Shown here piece after piece: positions 46,801 to 57,995 of a stretch of 64,000 bases of DNA. The notes under the pieces are model-generated. The model worked only from the letters and a program-made list of their open reading frames with translations. It ran no database searches and had not been told where the DNA came from. Each line of letters starts with the position of its first letter. Position 1 is the stretch's first letter. The stretch covers positions 4,692,850 to 4,756,849 of the forward strand of contig CM034113.1 in NCBI GenBank assembly GCA_019914945.1, written 5' to 3'. The DNA is from Typha latifolia (taxonomy: Eukaryota; Streptophyta; Magnoliopsida; Poales; Typhaceae). A program made the position numbers and the translations under genes.

Positions 46801-46952
46801 CCGAAGAAGCAACAGAAACACAAGCAGGTTGGCTGACACGTAGTACCTCATGGCTCAATAGCCGGGTTTCTGAAGTTTCTGGAAGTCTTGGAGGATATCT
46901 AGGAGTTGGATCGAAGTCTTCCAAGGATCCATATCTTGATCAGCAACTGTGA
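40807..46952 (+). CDS. PIRL9: Plant intracellular Ras-group-related LRR protein (PIRL1/9 clade)
   Basis: Three exons, 40807-41583, 46067-46233 and 46304-46952, with GT-AG introns and matching phases; 530 residues. The N-terminus [18 protein letters not shown] is the family start. A helical, charged region (about 120-210; [39 protein letters not shown]) should form a coiled coil. About nine Ras-group LRRs follow (about 228-449), for example [20 protein letters not shown] and [20 protein letters not shown]. The C-terminus ends KDPYLDQQL. PIRLs are cytosolic LRR scaffold proteins; Arabidopsis PIRL1 and PIRL9 act redundantly in pollen development. Exon 1 is very GC-rich and the first intron is 4.5 kb. 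AATAAA at 47,028-47,033 is a possible poly(A) signal. Confidence 0.95.
42684..43165 (+). repeat. Four diverged repeats of about 75 bases in PIRL intron 1
   Basis: Units near 42,684, 42,770, 43,003 and 43,083 share CTCAATATA or CTTAATATA, then GGTGRTTG-like, CTTGTAAG, and end TTAAGCTTTG or CTAAGCTTTG. Between them lie AAAAAGTGAGAAA-like blocks (42,855-42,990, 43,180-43,270). Likely a degraded tandem element; no function inferred. Confidence 0.7.
44337..44395. repeat. (TA)n / (TATG)n microsatellite in PIRL intron 1
   Basis: TA repeats with interspersed TATG units. A smaller TA run lies at 44,587-44,602. Confidence 0.9.
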
Positions 46953-47027
46953 TGGAATGCTCATTAACAGTCTTCTTGCGAGTTTCAGATCTTTACCATG
47001 TACAGTCTTTGAGGATTCCCTTGAAAC

Positions 47028-47033
47028 AATAAA
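47028..47033 (+). terminator. Candidate polyadenylation signal of the LRR gene
   Basis: AATAAA 76 bases after the stop codon at 46,952. Position fits a plant near-upstream element, but such hexamers are weak evidence alone. Confidence 0.4.
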
Positions 47034-47289
47034 TTAGCTATTTGTTTGGAAAGTCTGTTTCCTGCTTCTAGAACCAAGTGTATAGCACTGTTCCTTGCAA
47101 GGCGATTGGTGTTTTTTGAATGTAATAAGGTACTCTATTCTGTTAAGATACCTGTTTTTTTCAATCATATACTACTTTCCCCTGATACTTGACCATCTGT
47201 TACCATTCCGCAGCATATACTATATATATATATATATGTGGAGATAAAAGAGCTGTGATCAGCTAGTATTATTTTTGCAGAATCCCAAT

Positions 47290-50200
47290 CAAGCAGATTA
47301 CATAATTCAAGAGGGATAGGTTCGCCTTGCTGCAATGGGAGGCTTTCCTATCTTGACCCTTTGCCCAATGGGTTCCCAAAAAATATGGGGAGACCCTAAC
47401 TTCCTTTGAAAGAAGAGTAAAACACTCCAAAACAATATTTCTAACACGCCAAGGAATAGACTTCTCCTTGCGCATGATTTGCACCTACTCTTTAAAATCA
47501 GACTTGAGGTAGAGATTGGAACCAGTCTAACAAAACGCAAGCCCAAGCTGGTGGCCCACATCTCCGTTAGTAAAGCAAACACACCCATAGTAGGTTTCCA
47601 AGCAGTCGCTATGAGATTGCCATTCTCATAGCAAAGGATAGCTCCTACCTTGCTCTTTTTTCCTCCTTAGCAGCTCCCCCTTCATTCTCTTGATCAATTT
47701 CCTTGTCATGGCAAGCTTCCGCATTTTCCCACTCTTATAAAAATACCCTGACACTCTCCTAAGACAAAGATCCATTAGTGTTAAGCTTGATCCAACCTGG
47801 GTCGGGATGGCCCCACTTGGCTTGTAATTGGGAGGGCGAATCAACTAGGGCTAGCATGGTATCTTCGTAGTATCCAGCCAAGTAAACTAGCCTACGTGCT
47901 GCAGCTCGTGATCGAGCTACACTCCACCAAAGCAAACTACATTCCTTTGTTTCCAAAGAATCCAAAGGCCGGGTATTCATACCCTTGACCTTTTGCTACT
48001 GCTAGGATCAATGAACCACTCTATATTGATCCAATTTCAGTCCAAACCTCCTGTGTGTAGCTACACCCCAAAAAGAGGTGTCCAATGGTCTCACTATACA
48101 ACCCACAAGGAGCACAATGCTCCTCCAATGCAATTCTCAAGTTTTAAAGATACGAGCGGGTTGGAATCCTATGCCAAAGAAGCTTCCAACACAAGGTGTG
48201 TACTCGAGGCTAAGCTCCATTATATCTTCTAACCTGGCCAAATGGAAGAAGCCTGAGGTTCTTCTTTTGAGTGCGACTATCAAATCCAAGTAACAACAAT
48301 GGTGGCATCACCCAAAGGGAGTGACGAGATGTTGAAGGTGAGAACCCACCCACCCTCGCGGATGAGCTAATCTGACCTCCAATTGCCATCAATGACCAAA
48401 GTATTGAATAAAAGGCTTAGGTGGATGACGCATGGTTGACAGTTCTAGCAGATTGCTATGACCCAAGGCTCGACCGCCACCAGAGTGGCTTGCTCATTGC
48501 CAATGAGCTTGTGATAGCCCATCCGAATAGCGTAAGAGAATTGGCTTTAAGGCTTGCCACAACCATGAAGCATCCTTTGGAATATAGGGATCCTACGGAT
48601 TTAAGACTCCATATTTGGCTGACAAAATCCAAATCCAAGGTGCATCCTTCCTATTGAGTACTTTTAGAACAAACTTACTCATGAGGTCTCTAGTGGTTTT
48701 GAGATTCTTTATTGCAAACCCACCTTTAACTCTCTTTTAGATAGAATATCTCAATTAGTAAGATGAAGCTTTTTGCTTTTATTGGATTCCCAAAGAAAGG
48801 ACCTTGCTTTCTTCATGATATCCTCCATCATAGTATCCAAAACCTAGGTGCACCCAAGCCCAAGCCAGTATGTAGGAATGACTAGTAATATGTATTTCAT
48901 CATCGTCACTCTACCTCCCATAGCTAGCAGGCTGTGCTTCCAGCTGACGAGCTTCGTACTAACACTATCAATCAAGTCTTTATGGTCCTTGATCTTGATC
49001 TAGCTACCGGAGACCAGCACTACCAAGTAGAGAAAGTGCATGCTCCTCATCTACAAGCCCAAGACTGCCCCAAGATGAGCGACCTGCTCCAACCTAAGCC
49101 AACAAGGCATATAAAATTTTGACTAATCAAAGTTTATCTTTTGGTTAGAGATCATGAATAATCTTCCAAAACCGCAAGATGTTCTGCATTTATAGTAGAG
49201 GCATGCACCGTGAGGAGAAGATCGTCAACATGAAGAAGATAGTTAAGTTGAGACTCACCCACCTGAAAGCTAGAAAGTAACCCATTATTCACTTGAGTAT
49301 CGAAGAGGGCAAAAAGCATCTACAACACTAAAATGAAGGGATATGGAAAAGGCGAATCTCCTTGCTGTAGGCCATTGCATGGCTTGATCCATTCGATTGG
49401 GGCACCATTGATAAGGAAGGCAAAGTAAGAAGACATAATGCATGCCTAAATCTAATCACACCATCTCACCGAGAAGCCCATATAAGCAAGTGTACCCATG
49501 ACTACGGACCAACTAATCCACTCATATGCTTTTTCCATGTCCAACTTGATCATCATTAGTAGAAGACTGAGTTTGTTAGAGGCTAAAGAGTGGGCCACCT
49601 CCTGAGTACCTAGGGTATTATCAGAGATGCTCTTACCTGCAATGAAGGCCACTTGTTTAGGACCAACAAGTTTCAGAAGAAAACCCTTTAGTCTACCAAT
49701 AAGGATCTTTGTAATGACTTTGTACGCAAAGTTGCAAAGAGAGATGGGCCTATACTCCTTTACTTCCATCGGATTATCTTTCTTAGGAATCAAGGTAACA
49801 AAGGTGTTCCCCTATTGGTTGGGCAAGATAGCATTATTGAAGTAGTCGATGGCTTTGCAAAGGCTATCGCCCATAACAAGTTAGAATTTACATAAAAATT
49901 CCATTCGAGCTAGGAGCCTTCTTGTGAGAGAGGCTTCACAATGCATCCTTGATCTTTGTTGAAAAATAGGTGCCTTTAATCAAGCCACTTCCTGATGCAT
50001 GGGAGGGTCACCTAGTTGATGCTGTTAATATCCCTTTCTTTGACCTGGCCACAAAATTGCTCATAAAAGTCAATAAAAGCCTTACCCACCTCGGAAGGGC
50101 TTTGCACCCAATTGGCATCCTCAAGCAAGATTCCCGGAATGTGGTTGCGCTTCCGGCAGGTCATTGCGGTGAGATGGAAGAACTTGGAATTACGATCGCC

Positions 50201-50700
50201 TTCCTTCACCCACTTAAGTCGAGAACATTAGAGCCACTTCAAATTGATTTATCGACTAAGTGCAATCTTTCAGTTATAAAGACATTTCATCGTAAGTAGA
50301 TCGGCAGCATTCAAGTGGTCTTCTACATCAATCTTTTCCAAATCATCAATGGCCTCCTTGGTGTCTTGGATATTTGCCTTTAAGTTTCCCACTACGTATG
50401 AGCTCCACCTCCTCAGCTCACATTGCAACATACTCACCCTACTACCAAAAGCATGTAAGGGGTTTCCATGAGCACTTACTATCCAAACTTTGCTAATAAT
50501 CTTCTCACAATCTTGGTAGTCCAACTAGTCAAAGCGAAAAGGCCAAACTTGACAGTTTGAGGACAATGGCACCATGAACAAAAGTAATGCGCGGTCAATG
50601 GTCAGTGGTCAAGGTGACAAAGCTTGCATGAAAATAAAAGTGGATAGTCACTCAACATTTGTGAGGATGCAATCCAATCTAACCTAAATGCATCAACTAC
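47290..50700 (-). mobile_element. L1-type LINE (non-LTR retrotransposon), 5'-truncated and broken
   Basis: On the minus strand from 50,530: an endonuclease-RT linker (WIVSAHGNPLHAFGSR, MKEGDRNSKFFHLTA), reverse transcriptase at 49,793-49,452 (MIPKKDNPMEVKEYRPISLC, GPKQVAFIAGKSISDN, MIKLDMEKAYEWISW), the zinc-binding region near 48,240-48,050 (RVHTLCWKLLWHRIPT, CAPCG, HLFLGCSYTQEVW), and an RNase H start (DPGWIKLNTNGSLS) near 47,770. The MEKAYEWISW block occupies the usual MEKAYDRVSW position. Frames are interrupted repeatedly and the endonuclease is missing or unreadable. Its downstream end lies 250-350 bases after the LRR gene, tail to tail. Confidence 0.88.
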
Positions 50701-50819
50701 TATTGGTTGTTGCACCAAGTGAACGGGGCGCCATTGAAGCTGATATCACACAACCTTGCAGAATCTATGGAGGAAGCAAAAGAGCCTATCGAGAGTTACT
50801 TTCTTTAAAGCATCCTTAC

Positions 50820-52330
50820 TGTAACACCCACCACCAAATACACGTGCCCCTCACGTGGGTGGAACTCACATGATGTCCATGTGACTTGTTGGTTAATATT
50901 TCAATGCAATAAACTAGAGAGAGGATCACATATTTTCACAAATAATATAGACTAGAAAAGCTCATAATAACAAAGATCATAATAAGCCCCAAAATACATA
51001 TCTGAAAACATAAGCAAAATGTCCATGTAGGGAGCTACAAGTCATCAAGCTTAAGTTTACAAGAATAAAATAAATAAAAAGAAAATTATATATTATTCTT
51101 TGCTAGATCTTTCACAAGCTCAAAGTCATCTATTGATCTAAAAATATTTCCACCAGAAGGTGGTGAGCATAACGCCTAATAAGTTTCTACTTCAAGAATC
51201 TAAAAGTGGGATAAATAAGGATGCAACAAGATAGTAAATATGAATATGCTCATGATTATAATTAAGGCATCAATATCACATACTCATCATGATTACATCT
51301 AATGCACACATATATTAACAATCAATAATATAATATGTATCATTTTGGATTATCATGTTCTCAATTTATAATAGAATATATACATCCTTTCAAACTGTCA
51401 AATCTTTAACTCAAGCTCAAGTAGAGTCACGCCCGTAGGTCACATTAACACTCTTGACCACACAAACACTCCCAAGGGAGGATAGATCCTAGCGGTAACT
51501 CGTAAGCCCATCACATAAGTTAGTATCACACATCGATACTACTATCTGACCCTTGACTCTACATCATTGCATCATCATGCGAAAACTCATGAGTCGTCTC
51601 TCACGGATGCCTTCACCTTGCATCATCGGGTATTGCTAGGTCTATATTATCCTACCCTTTGTTTCTCTAATTTAAATACCCTAAAAGATATGACGCTCGC
51701 TGATCAATAGCAAATCGCTCGTTGCTTCGCGAAATGGCTGCTTTATTGTCTCTGATCAACAAATTGAGACCTCAAGCGTGGGCCCTAAAATATAAGTATA
51801 ATAATATCCCCCACCCCTAACCCTAGTTGAGGAAGTATTGGGTACTATCGAAACACATAAATCACTCCTTTTAAGGTCATGCATGTATGCAAGTGGCATG
51901 ATATTATACAATACAGCAAATATAATACAACACACATCATTATCATGTATTAGGTGCTATCCTACATAATCGTGCCAATAGATATATACAGTATCATAAT
52001 ACATGTAATTATGCCGAACTATAAGTAAAGCTAGCAGGGACTACTTGCATTAACAATAGTAAATAAATATATACGTATGCATGATATGGATGCGATGATG
52101 TAGTAAGATAAGATATTGCATTTTCTACACTACTTCTAGATTATAGAAGTTTCACTTACCTATCATTGCTTTCTTGATGCTAATTGCAACTATGCTATGT
52201 AATTATTCTCATAAGGTATGGAGTCCACCTCGATGAGGAAAGTAATAAAAAAAGTATAAGCATAAATATCTACCACTAATTAATTAAATAACCCTACCGA
52301 CGTCCGCTATAGGCTTGGGTTGGTCCTTTT
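50820..52330. repeat. Retroelement-derived noncoding sequence
   Basis: Begins TGTAACACCC at 50,820, a common LTR start in plants, followed by two CACGTG motifs (50,841 and 50,852). 51,400-51,850 has moderate GC with phrases typical of the noncoding part of large plant LTR elements (GGGAGGATAGATCCTAGCGG). No coding motif or paired LTR is seen in the window. Confidence 0.4.
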
Positions 52331-55300
52331 AAGAATTCATTGCATTTAATAATCAAATAGGGCACTATACCAAGACCTAACGCGTTATTACAAGTAATTA
52401 AAATAATTTACCTTAAATTATCATTCATATCATTATTATCAATTTATAGTAAATCACATAGTCCACATTTAATTAATCAGCTTCATAAATGGGGCAATTT
52501 CTTAATACCATGTCTCTACATTGATCTGTATTAATTCTCCATTATGAGCAATTAATATAGATACACCCGGATCACTAACTCTTTTGTTAAAATTAATTTA
52601 AGGAATGATTGTTTATCATTTCGTCAAATTGATTTTGTTTTACACACTTGCATTTCACAAGTATATTTTTTTTTGTTTGATCTTCGCATAAATTTTTCAG
52701 AACTGAAATAAGAAGTATGGCTTGATCATACAAATATTGCATTAGGTATTTGAGTACTGTTTTATAACAAAACTGGTAGGGAGAGATCATAAGTGCAAAT
52801 TTATGTGATGACAAGTTCGTAGATTTAAAACACTTTAAAAAATGGCGTACAATATAGTTTTAGTGTTAGGTCAATACATATGATTTATGAAGAATTATTC
52901 ATGCGAATATGAACAAAGAATAAAGGCGAAATCAAGTTGAAACAGAAACACAGAATAGTGTGGCGCGCATCTTGTCATGAAATTTAAAGTGTATATATAA
53001 CTTATTAGGTGCGCACCCGACAGTCTTATCAAAAATAAAAACTTTTTAAACTAATTTTAACTTAGTGTTTTTCTTATGGGACTCTCCTAGAACGAAGTAG
53101 TGATGTTCCTCACCTCTATTTAGGTGAACTAAAGGTAGAGGGTGAGGCATCTAAAGAGAGAAGTTTAAGACAATTCTAGTTCAACTAAGAGAGTATTCTC
53201 TTAAGGAGTTAATTTTTTATTATTGAGTGAGGAGAGTGTTTACATATGTCTGCAGTTAGAGCATGGAAGGTGTTGAATATTCATCTATCTTCTTCTATGG
53301 CATGAGATTTTGTGATCAACCTATTCTATCCTTGGTTGATAAATAAATTAGAAACTTTTCACTCATAGAGTAGTTAATTGAGACGAATTTTGAGCAAGTT
53401 AAGGACTTATTAGACCCATTGGGCTAGTGAAATTTATTTCTACAATCTATTTAAGATCTAACTTGGGTGGGTCCGAGTTTTTTTTTCTATTTTCATGCTA
53501 GAAAAACATGGTCATGTGTTTGGTGTATTTTACTTTTCCTATTTTTACTCGACTTTTTATATTCTACTCTTATTTAGACTTTTACTTACAAACTTAAGTT
53601 AAATTTTCATCATGTAGTATTTGAATTTTCATTTCCTACTTAATTTCAAATATCTAAATATGAGAAAATTCTTATTTGGTTTCCTCAATCAATCCGAATT
53701 TGATCTTTGATCTTTGAATTTTGACTTCTAACTTGCTATTTTATTTTCTAAAGCCTAGCCAAACTAGGTATCCTATCTCTCTCAAAATTTTATTATTTTA
53801 CATAAAAAAGACCCAACCTTTTCCAAAAAAGGAAACAAATCAAATTAACACTCTATTATTACTATTAGCACCATAATGTTAAGATATCACAAATTTAATA
53901 CCCAAACTTCTCAAATTATTACAATACCATTACTGAGATAATAATTTGAATACCTATTGAGATAGGAATAATTCAAAAGTACAAAACGTAAAAATTAGTA
54001 GGAAGAATTGAAATAAAAATAATTTTATTTTGACAGTAAAACTATTATATATAAGCATTCACAAGGGTAACTTAGAAATTTTAAAAGTATAACCTTAAAT
54101 AGGATCAAATATTCTTTCTAAATTATTATATATTAAGCATCCAATGTGTCAAATGATTTTTTTCCTGAAAAATAGATAAGATAGGGTTCCAACCATAATA
54201 AACCAGTAAGGTAGGAGATCTTTTGCAATTTACCTTGTTTTATTCAAGAGAAGACAGTTAAATAGAATTCTAACTCCTACTAGAATAAATGGTCGCATTT
54301 TTCCTCTTTCTTAACCTTCGGCATAACATTTGGTCTAAACTTATGTAAAGCTAAATGCAATAAATATTCAATGAATTTCCTCAAACAAAACTATTGAAAA
54401 GATATTAAAAAATTCAAACTTCAACACATAAATCAATCAACAATAAAAATCTTGTTCTCCCTCTCTAAGTCAATTCTCTCCCTTTTTGTCATAAATTAAG
54501 AAGAATAAAACATGATAGACATGAAATACCATTACAAAGTGTGAAGAATTCACCATAGAATGCAATCAAAATCATTCCAAATTTTTGAAAAGCTACAAAA
54601 ATCTGAATCAACAAGTCAATCTAAGTAATTTGTGAATCAAAATTTTATATTGGCGAAAAACAATGTTTTTCAATCAAATCCAAATACAAGTCTAAAAAAT
54701 CACGAAATTCAAATATGTCAAGCAAAGCATGATATGTGATTTCAAACTTTATAATTTCATCAATTTCATACTTTTCAAATCTAATAAAAAATACTTTAAG
54801 TCAAACAGAAATATATTACACTCTAAATAGAGACGTCGAAATCAATTAAAACATCCAGAGATTAAACACTTTCCTATTATGCATGATATTAAATATGAAA
54901 TTCATGTAAGATCCTATCATATATTAATATATAAACATAGATCGACAAATGATTAATCTAGAAATCAAACCAACCTATACCATATATCTGAAGTTAATTC
55001 AAATATGCAACAATAGCTTTCACACTTATAAGGTAAGGTACCTTCTCACCACTAGGTTTGTTATATATTTGCAATACATGAAGTAGAGAACCCATTTGGC
55101 TAAGGTCTATGATCAAGCATATTCAAGAAAAATGTAGGGTATATTCAATAAGAGAATGAGAGGTATTCTTATAATTCTATATGAATATTATGTCGTATGT
55201 ATGACACAAATTAAAGGGGATAGAATTAAACATATTTCACTAAAATTCTTCTATATGCATAATATCCAAAAGAGTGGTGATGTTTATCAAATTACTACCA

Positions 55301-57050
55301 ACAATGACATTTAAGAAATTGGTGCACAAAACCGGAATGGTAAGAATCTCTCATCCTAACCTACTAGAGAACTTATTTACTAACAAGATAGGGTAATGAA
55401 TGTTGGCATGATGTACTCTTTTTCCTTTACTAAGATTTTTTCCACTGGGTTTTACTTAGCAAAGTTTTATCAAGGTAGTTATATAGTGCAAGTATATAAG
55501 GAATCTAGAGATGAGAAGATAAGAATAACAGGAAAAAAAAAAGAATTCTTTATGCTAAGGTACATCGACTCTCATTTTACAACACTTCTTTTTTTAAAAA
55601 TAATTAAAAGGACATTGATATATTTCATTAATTGTACCATCAATTTTCAGTGATAATTATATAGAAAACTAAAAAAACAAAAATTTATCAAAAGCACTGT
55701 ATTTTTTATTATTGTTTACATTCTACCATATTAATATTATATCTAAATTATATCAAATAATTTTACTCTAATAGTAGCTAACAAAATAGGAACATTCCAT
55801 TACTTTTGGATAAGAATAAATTTAAAATATCCTTAATTTAATTTTAAGATTTAGTTATTTATTTATTTTTACCTTAACATAAAAGAACTTGCATAAAGTT
55901 ATTAAGATCATTTTGTATACTTACTTTAAATATAATAATCTAATAACATGATATTCTTTATGATAAATATAAATATTGTAGGGTGTGAGACTAATTCTCC
56001 TTTACTACAACGGTATGATACCTAGCCTATTCTCCTCATTCCACATCATTCTGGTCATACTAATGGATCTTTTAGCCTATATAATATGCCAATGCAAATT
56101 ATGCCTACATAAAGTGTAAAACTTAGTTTATATAATAAAAGAATGATATGTTACAGCTCCCTCGACTTTCCACCTCCGGGCTTGGGACCGGCATTGGCAG
56201 TGTTAAACCGCAACAAAAACAAACCACCATAAATCTCAAACTGACATACACGCAACATCGAAGACAAAGCAAAATAGGCTATATCAACTGAAGACAAAGA
56301 TAAATAGGCCAATGACAATTGTTGACAAAGCAAAATAGACTAATAACCATCTCATGGCAAACTAGAGATCTCACAAAAAAAGTTAAACTTTGCTAAACTC
56401 TCATAGTAATCAACATGTGTTTGGATATTCCGTCTGAAATAATATATTTCTACATAATTTATGGCACTAATCCTTCATAGGAGAAAATTTTAATTAAATA
56501 ATAACTTGAGTGAATGAAAAAGAACAAAACTAGGTCGTTTGAACTTCCATTTTTCAGATTGCGCTCCAAGACCACTTGGTCATTAAAAGAAGCCAACAAG
56601 AGTGTAGAAGTTGGGAAAAAAGGATCGGTATTATTAAATATATATCAACTTTGGAACCAAAGCATCCATATGATTTCAAATAGCTAATAGCCTTGTAAAC
56701 CTCAAGAGTGAAACTTTCAAAAGATAGTCACTTACAGCGAGTAAATATGGAGAAATCACAAATTGAAATCATAACAGATAATCATCTCAAGTCAACCCTA
56801 AACTGCCTCTATGTTAAAAGTCAGTGTATAGATAAGTATAATGAATAAATTTTATTTGGGTAAACTAAGAACTAGACTGCTAATAGTAACCCCACAGATG
56901 ATGAAATCTTAATTTGCTGCAACTCCAATTACCATAGCTACAATGTAAACGAGTTCAGAACCCAGTGGAGGCAATTAGATATTACCTACTAAATACTATA
57001 TGTGTATATATACATACAAAAATAGAAACACACATACTCGTCATGCATGA
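52331..57050. other. Long AT-rich intergenic stretch, no gene seen
   Basis: 4.7 kb with no recognisable coding motif, tRNA, or paired repeat. Open frames are short (largest 55,396-55,653, 85 codons, Phe/Tyr/Lys-rich, composition-driven). Poly-A and poly-T tracts are frequent. Degraded repeats are likely but none could be named. Confidence 0.45.
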
Positions 57051-57061
57051 TAACCTTAGCT

Positions 57062-57926
57062 GGGGTGTTGGATAAAGGCAGAGCTATTCATGAATACATA
57101 CAGCAGAATAGAGTTACCTTAAATGTGTGTATCTATGAACGGGGCTTGTGGACATGTATGCCAAGTGTGGCTGCATTAATGTTGCTATAGAGATCTTTGA
57201 GTCGAGTCGACACAAGAATTTGTTCACATGGAATGCCATTATTGTCGGGCTTGCCATGCACGGGCATGGGGAGCTGTCGCTTGAGTACTACGATAGGATG
57301 CGAGTTGTAGGTGTTTCACCAGATGGGGGGACCTTCTTGGGCGTCCTGGTCGGATGTAGCCATTTGGGCCTTGTAGAAACTGCGAGGAGACTCTTTAGTG
57401 AGATGGAGACAGTTTACGGGGTAGTTCGGGAGCTGAAGCATTATGGATGCATGGCTGATTTGCTCGGTCGGGCAGGGCTCATAAAAGAAGCAATGGAGAT
57501 GATAGAAGGGGTGCCAATGGAAGGCGACAGTTACACGTATCAGGTGGCATGCTCGGGGGTTGCAGGATTCATGGAAATGTGGAGGTTGCAGAGGTTGCAG
57601 TTCATCTGTTGGAGCTGAACCCTGAAGACAGTGGGATTTATTCTATCATGGCTGGAATTTATGCAACTACGAGGAGATGGGAAGATGTTGCAAGGATGAG
57701 GAAGCTGATGGATGACAGGAAAGTAAGGAAGAATGTAGGTTGTAGTTCCATTGAGGTGGATCAGATTTGTGATGTTTTTAAGGGCAGGTTGATGCGGTTG
57801 CCTGCATGCACCATGGAGTTTGCTAAGCCAGAGCTCTTAGAAACAACAAGTAAACAGAAAGAGATAGTGAGACGTTCGACAGTACTGGAGTTGGAAGTGG
57901 AAACACAGATTCAATTGCTCAAATGA
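57062..57926 (+). pseudogene. PPR protein pseudogene, C-terminal PLS/E fragment
   Basis: Plant-specific PLS-class pentatricopeptide proteins bind organellar RNA. The fragment begins VLDKGRAIHEYIQQNRV, then LVDMYAKCGCINVAIEIFES, NLFTWNAIIVGLAMHGHGEL, GVSPDGGTFLGVLVGCSHLG, YGCMADLLGRAGLIKEAMEM, then HLLELNPEDSGIYSIMAGIY and RKLMDDRKVRKNVGCSSIEV, an E-domain end. There is a frameshift near 57,140 (before LVDMYAKCG) and another near 57,545 (before the E domain). No upstream repeats and no start are present, where a full protein would have 400 or more residues before. It is dead. It converges on the SNF4-like gene, with 69 bases between the two stop codons. Confidence 0.88.
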
Positions 57927-57930
57927 AGAT

Positions 57931-57936
57931 TTTATT
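57931..57936 (-). terminator. Candidate polyadenylation signal of the SNF4-like gene
   Basis: AATAAA on the minus strand, 59 bases beyond the SNF4-like stop and only five bases past the stop of the PPR pseudogene. If used, the SNF4 transcript ends within the pseudogene or just short of it. Confidence 0.4.
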
Positions 57937-57995
57937 ACTTTAATCCAGTGTTGCTAACAAAATGTCACTATAAATAAGAGGGCTATACAAAGATA

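Noticed and set aside
53000..57000. Search by eye for tRNA, snoRNA or other RNA genes in the long gap
   Set aside because: No cloverleaf boxes or conserved RNA gene blocks were recognised; a covariance scan (tRNAscan-SE, Infernal) would be decisive.
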